A DNA stretch of 15,450 nt from positions 1-15,450 of the forward strand of contig JAYOFM010000093.1 in NCBI GenBank assembly GCA_038117225.1, written 5' to 3'. Below the pieces are notes generated by a model, which searched no databases, had not been told where the DNA came from, and saw only the letters and a program-made list of their open reading frames with translations. Below are positions 14,822-15,450 of the stretch, piece by piece (position 1 is the first letter of the stretch; each line of letters opens with the position of its first letter). Position numbers and translations under genes: made by a program. This DNA comes from JAYOFM01 sp038117225 (GTDB taxonomy: Bacteria > Pseudomonadota > Alphaproteobacteria > Rhodospirillales > Casp-alpha2).

Positions 14822-15450
14822 CTACTTTTTCGGCTTGCGCGGGATCCAGATCACCGTCGTCGTGGCGCCGGACTGGGAACATAATTTCCGTAGGACACCT
14901 AGTGAAACGCGCCGCGGCATGACGTTGCCGATGACGATATTACCCTTGTTGGACAGCGGCCAGGTCACGCTCATGCAGGCGTCGACCGGCACTTTATCCG
15001 CCGTCACCATGGTATGGCCGGCGCGCTGGCCGAGTGTCAGCGCGCCACCGAACACATGCGTCGGCGGGCCTTCGCCCCGCGCCGCCCGTTTGATTTCGTC
15101 GAGCAGGACAAGATTGGGAACGGCCTCTTCCGGGGTGTCGTCGCGGCCGAAAATTAAATAAGCGGCCACCGCCGCCACCGCCACCGCCCCGACGCCGCCA
15201 AGCGCCAGGGGCCAGCGCGATGAGGCTTTTGTCGACTTGGCGCCGGTGCGGGATTTGGTCGGTGCCGTGAGTTTCGCGGGAGTGCGTTTCGTCTTGTCGC
15301 GTTGCGCGGCTTCGAAGCGCGCCGCCTTCTCCTTGCGTTCGTCCTTGATGTTGCGCAGCACTTTCGCCACCGCGTCGCCGACGACCGGCAGGGTTCCGGC
15401 CGGTGTGCTGTCGGGCACGAGAATCTTAAGTTCGGCGATGAAGCGTTTAA
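14822..15450 (-). CDS. single-pass membrane protein, 5' end probably beyond the window
   Basis: Unrecognised protein. From the in-frame GTG at 15418 it would have 198 residues, but that GTG has no ribosome site and the frame stays open to the right edge, encoding KRFIAELKIL just before it, so the gene probably starts outside the window. A basic, Lys/Arg/Ala-rich soluble stretch (about 20-68, counted from the GTG) precedes one membrane segment (WPLALGGVGAVAVAAVAAYLIFG, 69-91), then a compact C-terminal domain of about 105 residues. This domain has two cysteines (ACMSVTWPLSNKG ... VLRKLCSQSG) that could form a disulfide if it lies in the periplasm. The arrangement recalls pilin-like or secretion-linked single-pass proteins, but no family is claimed. 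It is convergent with pagL, with 10 bases between the stop codons. Confidence 0.65.
   Translation of the reverse strand, partial: KRFIAELKILVPDSTPAGTLPVVGDAVAKVLRNIKDERKEKAARFEAAQRDKTKRTPAKLTAPTKSRTGAKSTKASSRWPLALGGVGAVAVAAVAAYLIFGRDDTPEEAVPNLVLLDEIKRAARGEGPPTHVFGGALTLGQRAGHTMVTADKVPVDACMSVTWPLSNKGNIVIGNVMPRRVSLGVLRKLCSQSGATTTVIWIPRKPKK

Overview
The window is GC-rich DNA with dense genes, many GTG/TTG starts and frequent 4-base stop/start overlaps. This fits an alphaproteobacterium, possibly a Rhodospirillales-like one. That placement is inferred from gene content and style; no rRNA, tRNA or other marker is present. The envelope genes (outer-membrane lipid A deacylase) show it is Gram-negative.

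Left half (about 78-6481, all minus strand): a tightly packed seven-gene operon, transcribed right to left. In transcription order it holds a DAO-family FAD oxidoreductase, a small [2Fe-2S] protein, a two-dinucleotide-domain FAD/[2Fe-2S] oxidoreductase of the octopine oxidase A / hydrogen cyanide synthase B type, a second DAO-family FAD oxidoreductase, a SAM-dependent methyltransferase, an AtuA-like (DUF1446) protein and its small AtuA-C-like partner. The oxidoreductase set resembles the multi-subunit dye-linked amine/imino-acid/opine dehydrogenases. The operon probably oxidises an unidentified amine, N-methyl amino acid or opine-like compound, and the AtuA pair handles a downstream acid or acyl intermediate. 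The substrate cannot be read from the sequence.

Middle (6482-6812): a 331-base divergent control region with an AT-rich patch, a perfect 9+9 inverted repeat and a 14-base palindrome.

Right of it (6813-11587, plus strand): soeABC, a membrane-bound cytoplasm-facing molybdenum sulfite dehydrogenase: Mo/[4Fe-4S] catalytic subunit, four-cluster ferredoxin subunit and DmsC/NrfD-like quinone-reducing anchor. It faces the amine-oxidase operon head to head. One possible link is that sulfite released from a sulfonated substrate of the left operon is oxidised by SoeABC, but this is only a hypothesis.

Far right (11607-15450): a small conserved-looking hypothetical gene convergent with soeC; a large soluble protein with a cyclic-nucleotide-binding-like domain, a TolB-N/FlgO-like middle and TPR-type helices; divergent from it a PagL-type lipid A 3-O-deacylase with an intact His/Ser/Glu triad; and, convergent with pagL, a single-pass membrane protein whose reading frame runs off the right edge. 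No mobile element, CRISPR array or RNA gene was recognised.
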